From NCBI GenBank assembly GCA_027459625.1, contig DAIDHP010000033.1, forward strand, positions 1 through 45,036: DNA of 45,036 bases, read 5' to 3'. The stretch comes from Chthonomonadales bacterium (GTDB lineage: Bacteria > Armatimonadota > Chthonomonadetes > Chthonomonadales > CAJBBX01). This document shows positions 7,486 through 17,026 of the stretch, in pieces. The notes below the pieces were generated by a model. That model made no database searches, was not told the origin of the DNA, and saw only the letters and a list, made by a program, of their open reading frames with translations. Position numbers and translations under genes: made by a program. Position 1 is the stretch's first letter. The number at the start of each line of letters is the position of its first letter.

Positions 7486-10400
7486 ATGAAAGCATCGCTT
7501 CGCGCTCTGGTCACCTCGCAGATAGCCTTTTACCTAATTGCGTCACTCTTAGGGATTGCGGCGGCTTCCGCGCCCAATCCCGTCACGATAGGAGACGCCA
7601 GATTCACGGTCATCACTCCGGAATGCATCAGGATGGAATACTCCCCCGAGCATCGGTTCATCAACAACCCCACTCTGTTCGCCATGGAGCGTAACGCACG
7701 GGATAAGAAGGCGCGGATCGTTTTAAGCCACGATCGGCTAATTATCCGCACCCCTAACTTCGAATTAACTTACGCACCCGACGGGAAACCGTTCTCGCCG
7801 GATAACCTGAAGGTGAGGATTTTGAATAACGGGGAGCCGGAGACATGGACGCCAGGCGAAAAAGACCCGAACAATCTTGGCGGTCCCATCGCCACACTGG
7901 ACGGCGTGTCCAGCCCTTTGGATCTTCCCACAGGGCTCATCTCTCGATCCGGTTGGGGCTTGGTGGATGATTCCGGGCAGCCCATTCTCAGGAACGATTG
8001 GATCGCCCCGCGCCCCGGCTTTGAAAAGGGCATACCAAGCCCTCAGGATATGAGCGGCAAGGATATCGACTGGTATCTCTTCACGTATGGAAAGGATTAC
8101 CAAGGGGCGCTGAGATCGCTCGCGGCAATTTCGGGACGCGCCGCGATGCCCCGCCGGGAGGTGCTTGGCTCTTGGTATTGCAGATGGTACAACTACACCG
8201 GAAAGCAATTCCAACAGATTGTGAATGGGTATAAGAAGCACGATTTCCCATTGGATATCCTCGTGATGGATATGGGATGGCACCTTCAAAACGCAACCGC
8301 CGGCATGGGCTGGGCGAACAATCTCGGCTGGACGGGCTACACTTGGAACCGAAATCTCATCCCCCACCCCAAGCAGTTGCTGAAAACCTTCCACATGGAT
8401 GATATTTTCGTCACTCTGAACGATCATCCCGCCGACGGTATCCGCACGACCGAGGAGTGTTATCCGAAATTCATGAGGCTCATGGGTCTATCCCCGGCAT
8501 CCGGCAAGAACCTCCCCTTTGACGACGGCAGCAGGCGATACATGAAGGCTTTTTTCGCGGCGAGTCACACCCCTTTGGAAAAGGAGGGGGTGGATTTCTG
8601 GTGGCTGGATTGGCAGCAGGACAGCCTCATCCCCTGGGTTCCAGGAGTGCCCGGATTGCGCAACCTGCCGTGGCTCAACAAGCTTTACTACGATCACTCC
8701 GTGAAGAGCGGGTTGCGGGGTCAGATTTACAGCCGCTGGGGCGGTTGGGGCGAACAGCGATACCCCATTCAGTTCTCCGGGGATGCAGGTGGGTTCTGGA
8801 GCCTGCTCGGTTTCGAGGTGCCCTTCACCCTCGCATCCGGCAATGATGGCTGTTTTTACTGGGCGCATGACACCGGTGCGATCTGGGGGCCTCGCAACCC
8901 CGAGCTATACGCCAGATGGACTCAGTTCAGCGGGTTCTCCGCCTCGCTTCGAGTGCATTCCATGGGCGATATCGACCGTCGCCCCTGGCTTTGGGGGGAA
9001 CCGTTCGTAAGCTCCATGCGACGAATATATCATCTGCGATCTCAACTGTTCCCATATATCTACACGAGCGTCCGCGAATGTTACGATAAGACGATTCCGC
9101 TCCTCCGTCCGATGTATATGATGTATCCCAAAGAAAGCCAGGCATACCACTATCCAGACGAATACCTTTTCGGAGACAACATCCTCGCCGCCCCTATCAT
9201 CACGCAGGGTGTGGGTCCCGGCATGGTGGCGAATCAAGGCGTCTGGTTTCCGAAGGGCGTGTGGTATGACCTGTTCACGGGAGAGCGCTGCGAAGGAGAT
9301 TCCGAAAAGTTGGTTGCCGCCGACATCATGGAATCGCCTGTGTTCGTTCGCGGCGGCGTGCCCATTCCCATGCAACCCTACACTCCGCGTATGACAACCG
9401 CCCCGATTCGGACGCTGACCGTGAGATGCTATCCCGGGGAAAACGGAAAAACGGGGCGTTCCTCTCTTTACGAAGATGACGGTCGCACTCAAGGCTATCT
9501 GCACGGGCGATACGCAAAAACCCCGATCTCCTATTCCCGCCTTGGCGACAAGGTGGTGGTCCGGATCGGCGCAACATCGGGGCATTACGCCGGTCAAGTG
9601 AGGATGCGCGGCGATATCGTGGAACTTCCGGATACCGCAAGGGGGACGCGCGCACTTGTAAATAACAGATTCAGCCCCCTCATCTACAATCCAATCGATC
9701 ATATAAACCGTGTGATCGTGCCCATTCACCCCATCACAAAGCCGACGACCGTCGTGATTAATTGCCTCCCCGTGAATTTCACGATCCTTCATGAATTTTC
9801 CGTTTCCCGTAGGCTGCAAGGGGTGATGGGAAAGGATATCCCCTCCTCCAATCCGCTTCAAACACTTCAAAGTTCGAAGAATTTGACGGATGAGCAAAAG
9901 AGGGCGATATTAGGCATTCTCGGAGTGGGATTGATTAAGGAGACCGATGGCAGGGACTTCCAATCCAACCAGCCACGATACGTCTTCTACGCCCCAAAAG
10001 GGTTAATAGACGACAACATGGCGTATGTTTCCGATGGATCGGATGCAGGCGAGGATGTGAGCATGGCGAACGGCGCGGCGCTGGTTGGAGGACAAGGCAC
10101 AACCATTCCTGTTCCAGTGGTGAGTTTCAAGATCGGCGGGGAGCCATTCGAACTATCCGGTGGTCCGTTTATCGGCCAAGGGGATGTGGCGTTACAAGCC
10201 AAGGTGACCGCAAGCGGTTCCGAGGGAGGTTACAGCCCGCAGGGTGCGATTGATGGAGTGATCAACGGCTATCCGAACAACAAGGCGAACGAATGGTCCT
10301 CCGGTTCAAAAACCGGCGCTTGGCTGGAACTTAAGTGGGACACGCCGCAAACCGTGGACCGTATTGAACTCTGGGATCGCCCCAACCTCACGGATCAGGT

Positions 10401-10602
10401 GACGGGAGGCGTAATAACATTCAGCGACGGAAGCTCCTTGGACGTTGGGAAATTGCCGAATGACGGACAGACAGGCGTAACGCTGAAATTCCCGCCGAAG
10501 ACCATCACCTGGCTTAAATTCACCATTACGTCGGTAAGCCCAAGCACTCAAAACGCAGGCATATCCGAAATAGCGGTCTACAAAACGGACACCGATAAAT
10601 AG
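7486..10602 (+). CDS. GH31 family alpha-glycosidase with C-terminal discoidin-like domain
   Basis: A 1038-residue secreted retaining glycoside hydrolase. A signal peptide covers residues 1-27 (ending AAASA). The GH31 N-terminal sandwich is followed by the barrel. The likely nucleophile is D375 in FWWLDWQQD and the likely acid/base is D433 in FSGDAGGFW; the downstream YWAHDTGAIWG is the family's substrate-site loop. The usual GH31 C-terminal beta domains follow (LLRPMYMMYP, then FVRGGVPIPMQ). Around residues 780-830 a linker contains TDEQKRAILGILG. Residues 890-1035 read as a galactose-binding-like F5/8 type C (discoidin) domain (GAIDGVINGYP, NEWSSGSKTGAWLELKWDTP). WLDWQQ instead of WxDMNE places it in a GH31 subgroup, so alpha-glucosidase, alpha-xylosidase or alpha-galactosidase specificity cannot be told apart. 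It stands alone downstream of its own promoter and upstream of the 116 bp repeat array. Confidence 0.9.
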   Translation: MKASLRALVTSQIAFYLIASLLGIAAASAPNPVTIGDARFTVITPECIRMEYSPEHRFINNPTLFAMERNARDKKARIVLSHDRLIIRTPNFELTYAPDGKPFSPDNLKVRILNNGEPETWTPGEKDPNNLGGPIATLDGVSSPLDLPTGLISRSGWGLVDDSGQPILRNDWIAPRPGFEKGIPSPQDMSGKDIDWYLFTYGKDYQGALRSLAAISGRAAMPRREVLGSWYCRWYNYTGKQFQQIVNGYKKHDFPLDILVMDMGWHLQNATAGMGWANNLGWTGYTWNRNLIPHPKQLLKTFHMDDIFVTLNDHPADGIRTTEECYPKFMRLMGLSPASGKNLPFDDGSRRYMKAFFAASHTPLEKEGVDFWWLDWQQDSLIPWVPGVPGLRNLPWLNKLYYDHSVKSGLRGQIYSRWGGWGEQRYPIQFSGDAGGFWSLLGFEVPFTLASGNDGCFYWAHDTGAIWGPRNPELYARWTQFSGFSASLRVHSMGDIDRRPWLWGEPFVSSMRRIYHLRSQLFPYIYTSVRECYDKTIPLLRPMYMMYPKESQAYHYPDEYLFGDNILAAPIITQGVGPGMVANQGVWFPKGVWYDLFTGERCEGDSEKLVAADIMESPVFVRGGVPIPMQPYTPRMTTAPIRTLTVRCYPGENGKTGRSSLYEDDGRTQGYLHGRYAKTPISYSRLGDKVVVRIGATSGHYAGQVRMRGDIVELPDTARGTRALVNNRFSPLIYNPIDHINRVIVPIHPITKPTTVVINCLPVNFTILHEFSVSRRLQGVMGKDIPSSNPLQTLQSSKNLTDEQKRAILGILGVGLIKETDGRDFQSNQPRYVFYAPKGLIDDNMAYVSDGSDAGEDVSMANGAALVGGQGTTIPVPVVSFKIGGEPFELSGGPFIGQGDVALQAKVTASGSEGGYSPQGAIDGVINGYPNNKANEWSSGSKTGAWLELKWDTPQTVDRIELWDRPNLTDQVTGGVITFSDGSSLDVGKLPNDGQTGVTLKFPPKTITWLKFTITSVSPSTQNAGISEIAVYKTDTDK

Positions 10603-11645
10603 AACATGATTGATGGATACAGGGATTAACAGGATGAGGTTATGCAGTATCCCCCATGCCCTCGATGCGTTCCATCCTGTCCATCACTCCATCCTGAAAT
10701 CTTGTTCAAACACAGGAACACGATGAAAGGGATTAAGGGATTAACAGGATGAGGTTATGCAGTATCCCCCCATGCCCTCGATGCGTTCCATCCTGTCCAT
10801 CACTTCATCCTGAAATCATGTTCAAATATAGGAACACGATGAAAGAGATTAAGGGATTAACAGGATGGGGTTTATGAAATCCACATCAATGCCCTCGATA
10901 CGTTCCATCCTGTCCATCACTTCATCCTGAAATCATGTTCAAATATAGGAACACGATGAAAGGGATTAAGGGATTAACAGGATGAGGTTATGCAGTATCC
11001 CCCCATGCCCTCGATGCGTTCCATCCTATCCATCACTTCATCCTGAAATCATGTTCAAATATAGGAACACGATGAAAGGGATGAAGGGATTAACAGGATG
11101 AGGTTGATGGAATTTACGCCAATGCCTTCGTTAAGGTCCATCCTGTCCATCACTCCATCCTGCCATCTTGTTCAAACACAGGAACACGATGAAAGGGATG
11201 AAGGGATTAACAGGATGAGGTTGATGGAATTTACGCCAATGCCATCGTTACATTCCATCCTGTCCATCACTCCATCCTGAAATCTTGTTCAAATATAGGA
11301 ACACGATGAAAAGGATTAAGGGATTAACAGGATGAGGTTTATGGAATCTACGACAATGCCCTCGATGCGTTCCATCCTGTCCATCACTTCATCCTGAAAT
11401 CATGTTCAAACACAGGAACACGATGAAAGGAATTAAGGGATTAACAGGATGAGGTTGATGGAATTTACGCCAATGCCCTCGATGCGTTCCATCCTGTCCA
11501 TCACTCCATCCTGAAATCTTGTTCAAACACAGGAACACGATACGTTCCATCCTGTCCATCACTCTATCCTGAAATCTTGTTCAAACACAGGAACACGATA
11601 CGTTCCACATCCTGTCCATCACTCTATCCTGAAATCTTGTTCAAT
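10603..11645. repeat. tandem array of 115-117 bp units with two 58 bp half-units
   Basis: The word TTAACAGGATG recurs at 10626, 10741, 10857, 10974, 11090, 11207, 11324 and 11441, spacing 115-117 bases, so eight full units are present. Each unit is two 58-base modules. One begins CGTTCCATCCTGTCCATC and ends ACACGATG; the other begins AAAGGGATTAAGGG and ends CCTCGATG. The last two copies before the next gene contain only the first module (period 58), as expected from deletion between the CGAT words. AACAGGATG in one module is complementary to CATCCTGT in the other, giving a possible long-looped stem in each unit. Units differ by scattered substitutions. No coding potential, spacer structure or cas genes are seen. 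Confidence 0.92.
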
Positions 11646-11705
11646 ATGTATCATACTATGAATAGATATTTTATCACCATGCGGATTTTGGAGAGGTGCA
11701 AATCA

Positions 11706-13991
11706 ATGGTTTCCAAAGGGATTAGGACAATTGCCGTCACCTTCTTGTCGTTTGCGCTTATATACGGCTTCCGAATGGTGACGTTGGCAATGGATAATCC
11801 CCATTCAATTCTCACAGCCGCCGCCGCACCCAAAGGCGACGACATCGCTTGGCGATCCGTGGGACCGGGAGGCGGTGGGTGGATCGAATCCATCGCCTGG
11901 GATCCCAAGGATGTCCGCACCCTCTACGTGGGATGCGACGTGGGCGGATTTTTTATCTCCAAGGATGACGGGCGACATTACGAAAGACGCAATACCGGAC
12001 TGAAAAACTACTTCATCCAGGACATAGCGGTCGATCCGAACAACACGCACATTATTCTGCTCGCCACCGAAGGGGGCGTATATCGCACGACGGATCGCGG
12101 AAAACACTGGACAAGCATCCGCAACGGCTTCCCTCCAATCCAACGTTACTCCTTCTCCGCACCCATCGGATGCATCCAGTTCGATCCGGTCCATCCTAAC
12201 ATCGCCTTCGCAGGGGTGGGACGTCCACGCTGGGGAAAGGGAGGCGCGGGGGCGATCTATCGCAGCACGGACACGGGACTGACTTGGAGGGAGGTCTCAG
12301 CCGGGCAACTCCCCGAGGATGCCATCGTGAGCGGCATAGCGGTGAAACCCAATGACAGCCGAATTATTCTTGCAGCGACGGATCATGGCGTATTTCGCAG
12401 CGATGACGATGGAAACAGATGGATGCACAGTGATAAGGGTTTGGATAATATCGATTGCCAGCGGCTGGCTTTCTCTCCATCCTCCCCGGATGTCGTCTAC
12501 CTAACCGTCAACACCACTGCGAGAGACAATCAGCCTTGGAACGGCGGAGTGTACCGCAGCGACGACGCGGGAGAAACATGGAGACCCGTGAATGGAAATG
12601 GAATGCATGAGCAGGTGGGAAAAAGCGGGGATTCCCCCTATTTAACAGACAGTGTCATGGCGTTGGCGGTGGATCCACGCAATGCTAACGTCGCGTATAC
12701 GGCGGACCACGATTGGATTAACGCCGGAGTTCTCAAAACTACCAATGGCGGAGCCTCTTGGCGAGAGAGTACAAACTCCACGAAAAATACGGGTAACATG
12801 CAATACGGTTGGATAGATTTTTGGGGACCAAGCGTGGAATGCATGGCTCTATCCCCTGCGGACCCGAATCGAGTCGCCATCGGCACCAGCGGACACGTCT
12901 TTGTAACGAGGAACGGCGGAATTACATGGGACCAGCGATATTGCGAAATGCTCCCCGACGGACGATTCACCGGTACGGGACTGGAGACCACCTGTCCGAA
13001 CACGGTTATCCCGTCCGACTCCGACCCGCATAAGGCGTACTATTGTTACGCGGATATCGGTTTGCTTATAAGTCACGACGACGGGAAGAGCTTCCATCGC
13101 TCATACAAGGGCATGAAGTATGCAGGTAACTGTTTTACGGCGCTGGAGGATCCGTCACGCCCCTCCACTTTATGGGCTGCGACTGGATGGTGGGATCATA
13201 ATGCGGGAGATATTTGCATGTCCGTTGACGACGGCGCCACTTGGCGCGTCGTAGGAGATCCGAGCTCGGGTTTGCCAGATGGCCAAACGAGATATCTCGT
13301 TCTGGATAAGCACAGCCCAGTGAAGCGGCGAACTCTTGTTGCAGCCTGCGAAGGATACGGGGTCTATGAATCCAAGGATGGTGGGGAAAGTTGGGCGTGC
13401 ATTAACGGGAATCTCCCCGCTGAGGCATGCAGGCGGCCAAGAGGGTTGCTAACGGATCCCGCCAATTCGAAGCATATCCTCATAGCCTTGGGAGGCTTCC
13501 CCGAGGAGGGGTCAGGAGTTTACGAGACAACCGATAACGGGGTGACATGGAGCAAACGAAACATCCGAAATGATTTCGCCGATATTCGATGCATGGCGGC
13601 AACTCCGGGGAATATCTCAACGTTATATATAGGATGCCAGGAATCATACGATCAAACCAGCAAAACCGATTATCCGGGGGGTGTTTTTAAAAGTACGGAC
13701 GGGGGGGAAAGTTGGAGGTTAACGCTTAGCGATCCCACCATTAGCTCAGTTGCGATCGCCCCCCAAAACCCCCGGACCATCTATGCGGCGACAAACGATT
13801 TCCCTTACCATGACGACTACGCCGCATACGGATTGTTGATGAGCAGGGATGGCGGGAACACCTGGAAAAAAGAGGATAACGGTCTCTCCTTGCTGAATGT
13901 GACTAACATCACCGTCAGTTCCGGTGCGCCGTATAACTTATATCTATCCACCCAGGGGAACGGGGTATTTACTGGCACGGCACTACGGTGA
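11706..13991 (+). CDS. secreted BNR/VPS10-like beta-propeller protein, GH74-like fold
   Basis: A 761-residue exported protein made of sialidase-type (BNR) repeats. The pattern SxDxGxTW recurs throughout (STDTGLTW, SDDAGETW, TTNGGASW, TRNGGITW, SVDDGATW, SKDGGESW, TTDNGVTW, STDGGESW, SRDGGNTW), consistent with one or two seven-bladed propellers. The N-terminus WRSVGPGGGGWIESIAWDP with YVGCDVGGFF resembles the opening of GH74 xyloglucanases and VPS10/sortilin propellers. I cannot locate the GH74 catalytic aspartates with confidence, so enzymatic activity is unproven. The start at 11706 is chosen because GGAGAGG (11690-11696) lies nine bases upstream and the protein then begins with a signal-anchor-like segment (IAVTFLSFALIYGF). 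The open frame extends back into the repeat array, which is unlikely to be translated. Confidence 0.8.
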   Translation: MVSKGIRTIAVTFLSFALIYGFRMVTLAMDNPHSILTAAAAPKGDDIAWRSVGPGGGGWIESIAWDPKDVRTLYVGCDVGGFFISKDDGRHYERRNTGLKNYFIQDIAVDPNNTHIILLATEGGVYRTTDRGKHWTSIRNGFPPIQRYSFSAPIGCIQFDPVHPNIAFAGVGRPRWGKGGAGAIYRSTDTGLTWREVSAGQLPEDAIVSGIAVKPNDSRIILAATDHGVFRSDDDGNRWMHSDKGLDNIDCQRLAFSPSSPDVVYLTVNTTARDNQPWNGGVYRSDDAGETWRPVNGNGMHEQVGKSGDSPYLTDSVMALAVDPRNANVAYTADHDWINAGVLKTTNGGASWRESTNSTKNTGNMQYGWIDFWGPSVECMALSPADPNRVAIGTSGHVFVTRNGGITWDQRYCEMLPDGRFTGTGLETTCPNTVIPSDSDPHKAYYCYADIGLLISHDDGKSFHRSYKGMKYAGNCFTALEDPSRPSTLWAATGWWDHNAGDICMSVDDGATWRVVGDPSSGLPDGQTRYLVLDKHSPVKRRTLVAACEGYGVYESKDGGESWACINGNLPAEACRRPRGLLTDPANSKHILIALGGFPEEGSGVYETTDNGVTWSKRNIRNDFADIRCMAATPGNISTLYIGCQESYDQTSKTDYPGGVFKSTDGGESWRLTLSDPTISSVAIAPQNPRTIYAATNDFPYHDDYAAYGLLMSRDGGNTWKKEDNGLSLLNVTNITVSSGAPYNLYLSTQGNGVFTGTALR

Positions 13992-14128
13992 CAGGCTTAA
14001 CCGACCTAGCGATTGCGTAGGAACTTGTCGATATTTACGCGAAAAAAATGCGATCCCTGAAAAATCATGAAGGAATATTTCAGGATGAGGAAGAATATTA
14101 AAGGAAAACATGAAAGGGACAGGAACCA

Positions 14129-14830
14129 ATGGGGAATGTGATCATTGTAGAACATCATCCGCATGAGACCGCAGGCACCATTGCGGACGCCTTGGCTTTA
14201 CATAATCTCCACACCAAATACTATCGGACATACCAAACCCAGCCTCCCAAAGAGATGGAGGACGCGGACGCGCTGATTATCATGGGCGGTCCCATGAGCG
14301 TACATGACACCAACCAACACCCTTTCCTGCTTGATGAGATGGCGCTTATTGAAGATGCGATGCGCCGTAAAAATCCCATTTTGGGAGTCTGTTTGGGGAG
14401 TCAGCTTATCGCGATGACACTAGGCGCTGAGGTGAAGCAAGGCGCTCACAAGGAACTGGGGTGGCTTTCGGTGGCGCTGACCAATGAGGGAATGGAGGAT
14501 ATCCTCTGGAAAGACATCCCCACTCCGTTCACAGCTTTTCATTGGCACGGGGATATCTATGATCCGCCCCAAGAAGCCGTTAAGTTAGCATACTCCGCCG
14601 TTAGCCCTTGTCAATGTTTTCGATATGATGAGAACATATATGGTATGCTTTTTCATCTGGAAATGACGGAAACCATGGTTTATGACATGGTTCACCAATT
14701 CAAGGAGGAATTACACGGGGCTCACGTCAACGGGGCGGAAATAATCGAGGAGGCGGAGCGAAACGCACCCATCCTGGAAGATCTCGGCGAGCAAGTGTTT
14801 TCGAGGTGGGCATCCTTGGTAAACGCATGA
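14129..14830 (+). CDS. class I glutamine amidotransferase domain protein
   Basis: A 233-residue type 1 glutamine amidotransferase-like protein. The nucleophile elbow GVCLGSQL holds the catalytic Cys, HLEMT provides the His and the Glu two residues later, and IIMGGPMSV forms the oxyanion strand. This is the stand-alone GMP synthase-like group (YfeJ, GuaA N-domain relatives), which releases ammonia from glutamine or acts on gamma-glutamyl compounds. AGGA lies five bases before the ATG. No partner synthase is adjacent, so its substrate is open. The lipoprotein gene downstream follows after 76 bases. Confidence 0.88.
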   Translation: MGNVIIVEHHPHETAGTIADALALHNLHTKYYRTYQTQPPKEMEDADALIIMGGPMSVHDTNQHPFLLDEMALIEDAMRRKNPILGVCLGSQLIAMTLGAEVKQGAHKELGWLSVALTNEGMEDILWKDIPTPFTAFHWHGDIYDPPQEAVKLAYSAVSPCQCFRYDENIYGMLFHLEMTETMVYDMVHQFKEELHGAHVNGAEIIEEAERNAPILEDLGEQVFSRWASLVNA

Positions 14831-14906
14831 AAACGAACTCGCAGGATAATCAGACGATGCAATACTTTTATGAGACAATGTAATCAAGAAAATAGGAGGA
14901 AATCCC

Positions 14907-15632
14907 TTGTTCAAACGCGCATGGATATTCATCTTCGTCCTCGCAACCCTTGGAGGCTGCGGAGGAGGCAAATCCCCGACCGATCAGCTACTAACCTATG
15001 CGGCGGGGCAGAAATGGACTTACAACATCTCCGGGACCGCAACAATCGGGTCATCCACCACATCGATTCCATTGGATTCCACCAAGAGCACGATCACTTT
15101 CCAGGTGGAAAGCCAGACCGCCAAGGATTCAAACAATCAAACGGTTAATATTTTGGATAGGACCTTTGATATTTACCTTGTGGATGGCAGAGAGATACAG
15201 GCGATATCAAGGCTGTATTACACGCAAACCAGCCAAGGCATATTCGTACACGGTTTTAACAACACCATTGGATCTCAGATCAACACCGCCAATGATAAGT
15301 TCGTGCCTTCCACCGTGCAACCGCAGTATGCATTTTTATACATGCCTAATCCCGCAATACTTTCGTCGACCCTCACCTACAATAACCCGTTCGGTTCAAT
15401 TGCGGCGGGAGGGTATTCCCTTACAATGCTCAGCACCCGCCAACTCGTAACCACCCCTTCAGGCACTTACTTCGCCATGCCATTTGCGGTAACAGAGGGT
15501 TTCAGCAATCTTGGCATAGGACAGGGATCTTACATGCCCGGTGTCGGTATTGTCTCCGGCAATCTAACTCTAAATCTCTCCAACGGTGACACGATCAAGG
15601 GTCCCATACAACTAACCGGCTTCACAAATTAA
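14907..15632 (+). CDS. lipoprotein of unknown function, TTG start
   Basis: A 241-residue predicted lipoprotein. The N-terminus MFKRAWIFIFVLATLGGC has a lipobox LGGC with Cys18 followed by GGGKS, so the mature protein would be diacylated and anchored. The rest is a Ser/Thr-rich beta-type sequence (YAAGQKWTYNISG near the start) with no motif I recognise. The start is TTG at 14907, supported by AGGAGGAAA (14895-14903) just upstream and by the lack of an in-frame ATG before the lipobox. Transcription ends in the strong hairpin 22 bases downstream. Confidence 0.75.
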   Translation: MFKRAWIFIFVLATLGGCGGGKSPTDQLLTYAAGQKWTYNISGTATIGSSTTSIPLDSTKSTITFQVESQTAKDSNNQTVNILDRTFDIYLVDGREIQAISRLYYTQTSQGIFVHGFNNTIGSQINTANDKFVPSTVQPQYAFLYMPNPAILSSTLTYNNPFGSIAAGGYSLTMLSTRQLVTTPSGTYFAMPFAVTEGFSNLGIGQGSYMPGVGIVSGNLTLNLSNGDTIKGPIQLTGFTN

Positions 15633-15653
15633 AATTGAACCTCCACAATAACC

Positions 15654-15691
15654 GAGCGGAGAATGGTTGAATCATTCTCCGCTCCTTTTTT
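15654..15691 (+). terminator. rho-independent terminator after the lipoprotein gene
   Basis: A 12-base perfect stem GAGCGGAGAATG (15654-15665) pairs with CATTCTCCGCTC (15673-15684) around a seven-base loop and is followed by C and six T residues. This is a textbook intrinsic terminator on the plus strand. Confidence 0.93.
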
Positions 15692-15907
15692 GACAATATG
15701 AAATCATTGATGAATGTGAGATTCCTTCCAATCACACCCAACCGCAATAACGTAACACATGAGTTGATGGAACGCGTCCGGATAAACGCCAAGATTAACC
15801 AGCTCATATGCCCGATCCGTTCGGGAAGGCTCCGATTACGCGCCGCAGGCATTCAAAAGGAATAAATAAATCGTTGCTCTCATCATGTTACGTATTAGGT
15901 TATTCCC

Positions 15908-16771
15908 TCAATTGTTTTGATTGTCCAAAGCTTGATCAGGAAAACTCGGAGGCATATCGGATGTTCCAACATTCACAATGGGAGCAGATTTAAGCGTGTG
16001 GTTGTAAGTCACCAAGATGCTCACTCTGCGGTTAACATATGCGAAGGGATGAGCGGGATCACGCAGGTGAGTGGGACCATACCCCCGTATCTCCTCAACC
16101 TGATTGGATTTAAGTGTGTTCGCCATCGCCCTTCGTGCGCTGTTCGCCCTGTCCGAAGATAGCTCCCAGTTGGAATAACCCGCCAACCCTCCCACGTAAG
16201 GTTTCGCGTCAGTGTACCCCTCAATCATGATCTTGTTTGGCATCTGCCGTATAACCGTGGCTATTTTCGCTAATAGATGAGCCGTTGAGGGTTCCAAAAC
16301 CGCACTGCCCCGTTTGAAGAAAAGTGATTGTTGATTTTCCAACAGTTCAATCCGCAATCCCTCGCTGGTGATGGTGATGGAGATGTTCTTGCTTAATTTT
16401 TTAAACTCGGAGGAGTTGTTAATCATCTTCTCCAGTTTCTTCTTGGCGCGCATGAAACGAAGGTTTTGCGTATCAATGTCGCTCTTGGATGGTTGAGTGG
16501 GAATTATTGAAGGGTGAGTGCCGCTTTCCTGCACGCCGATACCGATCTTGCTTGCTCCCCCGATAGTGGTTTTCATCACGCCGGTGGGATTATTAAAGTA
16601 AGCGGCGATGGATTGGCGAACATTCTGGTTCAATCCGAGGATCCATAACACGAGAAATAGCGCCATCATGGCGGTTACGAAATCGGCGTAAGCTACTTTC
16701 CACGCACCTCCGTGATAACCGCCATGACCGCCTTTTTTCTTGATGATAATAATGGGGCGATCTTCGCTCAT
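15908..16771 (-). CDS. motB: flagellar motor stator protein MotB
   Basis: A 287-residue stator subunit. A single transmembrane helix at about residues 25-47 carries the proton-binding aspartate D30 in YADFVTAMMALFLVLWIL, the MotB hallmark. Residues 150-270 form the OmpA/MotB peptidoglycan-binding domain (MIEGYTDAKPYVGG, NWELSSDRANSARR, VNRRVSILV). The N-terminus is rich in Lys, Gly and His, as usual for stator B subunits. With MotA it forms the ion-conducting stator anchored to the cell wall. motA lies upstream on the same strand, but the pair is separated by 255 bases that hold a dispersed repeat, an unusual gap for stator genes. Some related proton-driven B subunits (ExbD/TolR, AglS) lack the OmpA domain, so MotB is well supported. 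Confidence 0.93.
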   Translation of the reverse strand: MSEDRPIIIIKKKGGHGGYHGGAWKVAYADFVTAMMALFLVLWILGLNQNVRQSIAAYFNNPTGVMKTTIGGASKIGIGVQESGTHPSIIPTQPSKSDIDTQNLRFMRAKKKLEKMINNSSEFKKLSKNISITITSEGLRIELLENQQSLFFKRGSAVLEPSTAHLLAKIATVIRQMPNKIMIEGYTDAKPYVGGLAGYSNWELSSDRANSARRAMANTLKSNQVEEIRGYGPTHLRDPAHPFAYVNRRVSILVTYNHTLKSAPIVNVGTSDMPPSFPDQALDNQNN

Positions 16772-16859
16772 GCGCTAAAAACCTTGAAAGGGATATCCAT
16801 TATCGGACTGATGTTCAAGACTCCATATCTTGGATCAGGAATATCAATACTGACAATTC

Positions 16860-16946
16860 AGGTGATTGCAAAATTCGCTTTTCAGGTATTTCGCCGAGCA
16901 TGAAATGAGCGATATTAGCCTCATTTTCTGCATTTTGCAATTACCT
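16860..16946. repeat. 87 bp palindromic-ended dispersed element, copy A
   Basis: The ends are inverted repeats: AGGTGATTGCAAAAT (16860-16874) against ATTTTGCAATTACCT (16932-16946), 14 of 15 positions matching. The interior has its own small stem (GAAATGAG and CTCATTTT). It differs from copy B at 34811-34897 at only three positions in 87. CAATT stands one base before the left end and directly after the right end, a possible target-site duplication. It separates motA from motB. Confidence 0.88.
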
Positions 16947-17026
16947 CAATTGATAACCACTAATGAGGAATTTCTTTCCGTTTTTGAAGATGAGGAGGAT
17001 ATATCTTCTCCCAAGCGTCACCAATC

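Noticed and set aside
11098-11280. 60-codon frame within the repeat array
   Set aside because: It repeats with the array and is broken in other copies by length differences of one or two bases; there is no ribosome site.
10603-11645. CRISPR array
   Set aside because: The units are contiguous repeats of about 116 bases without unique spacers, and no cas genes are nearby.
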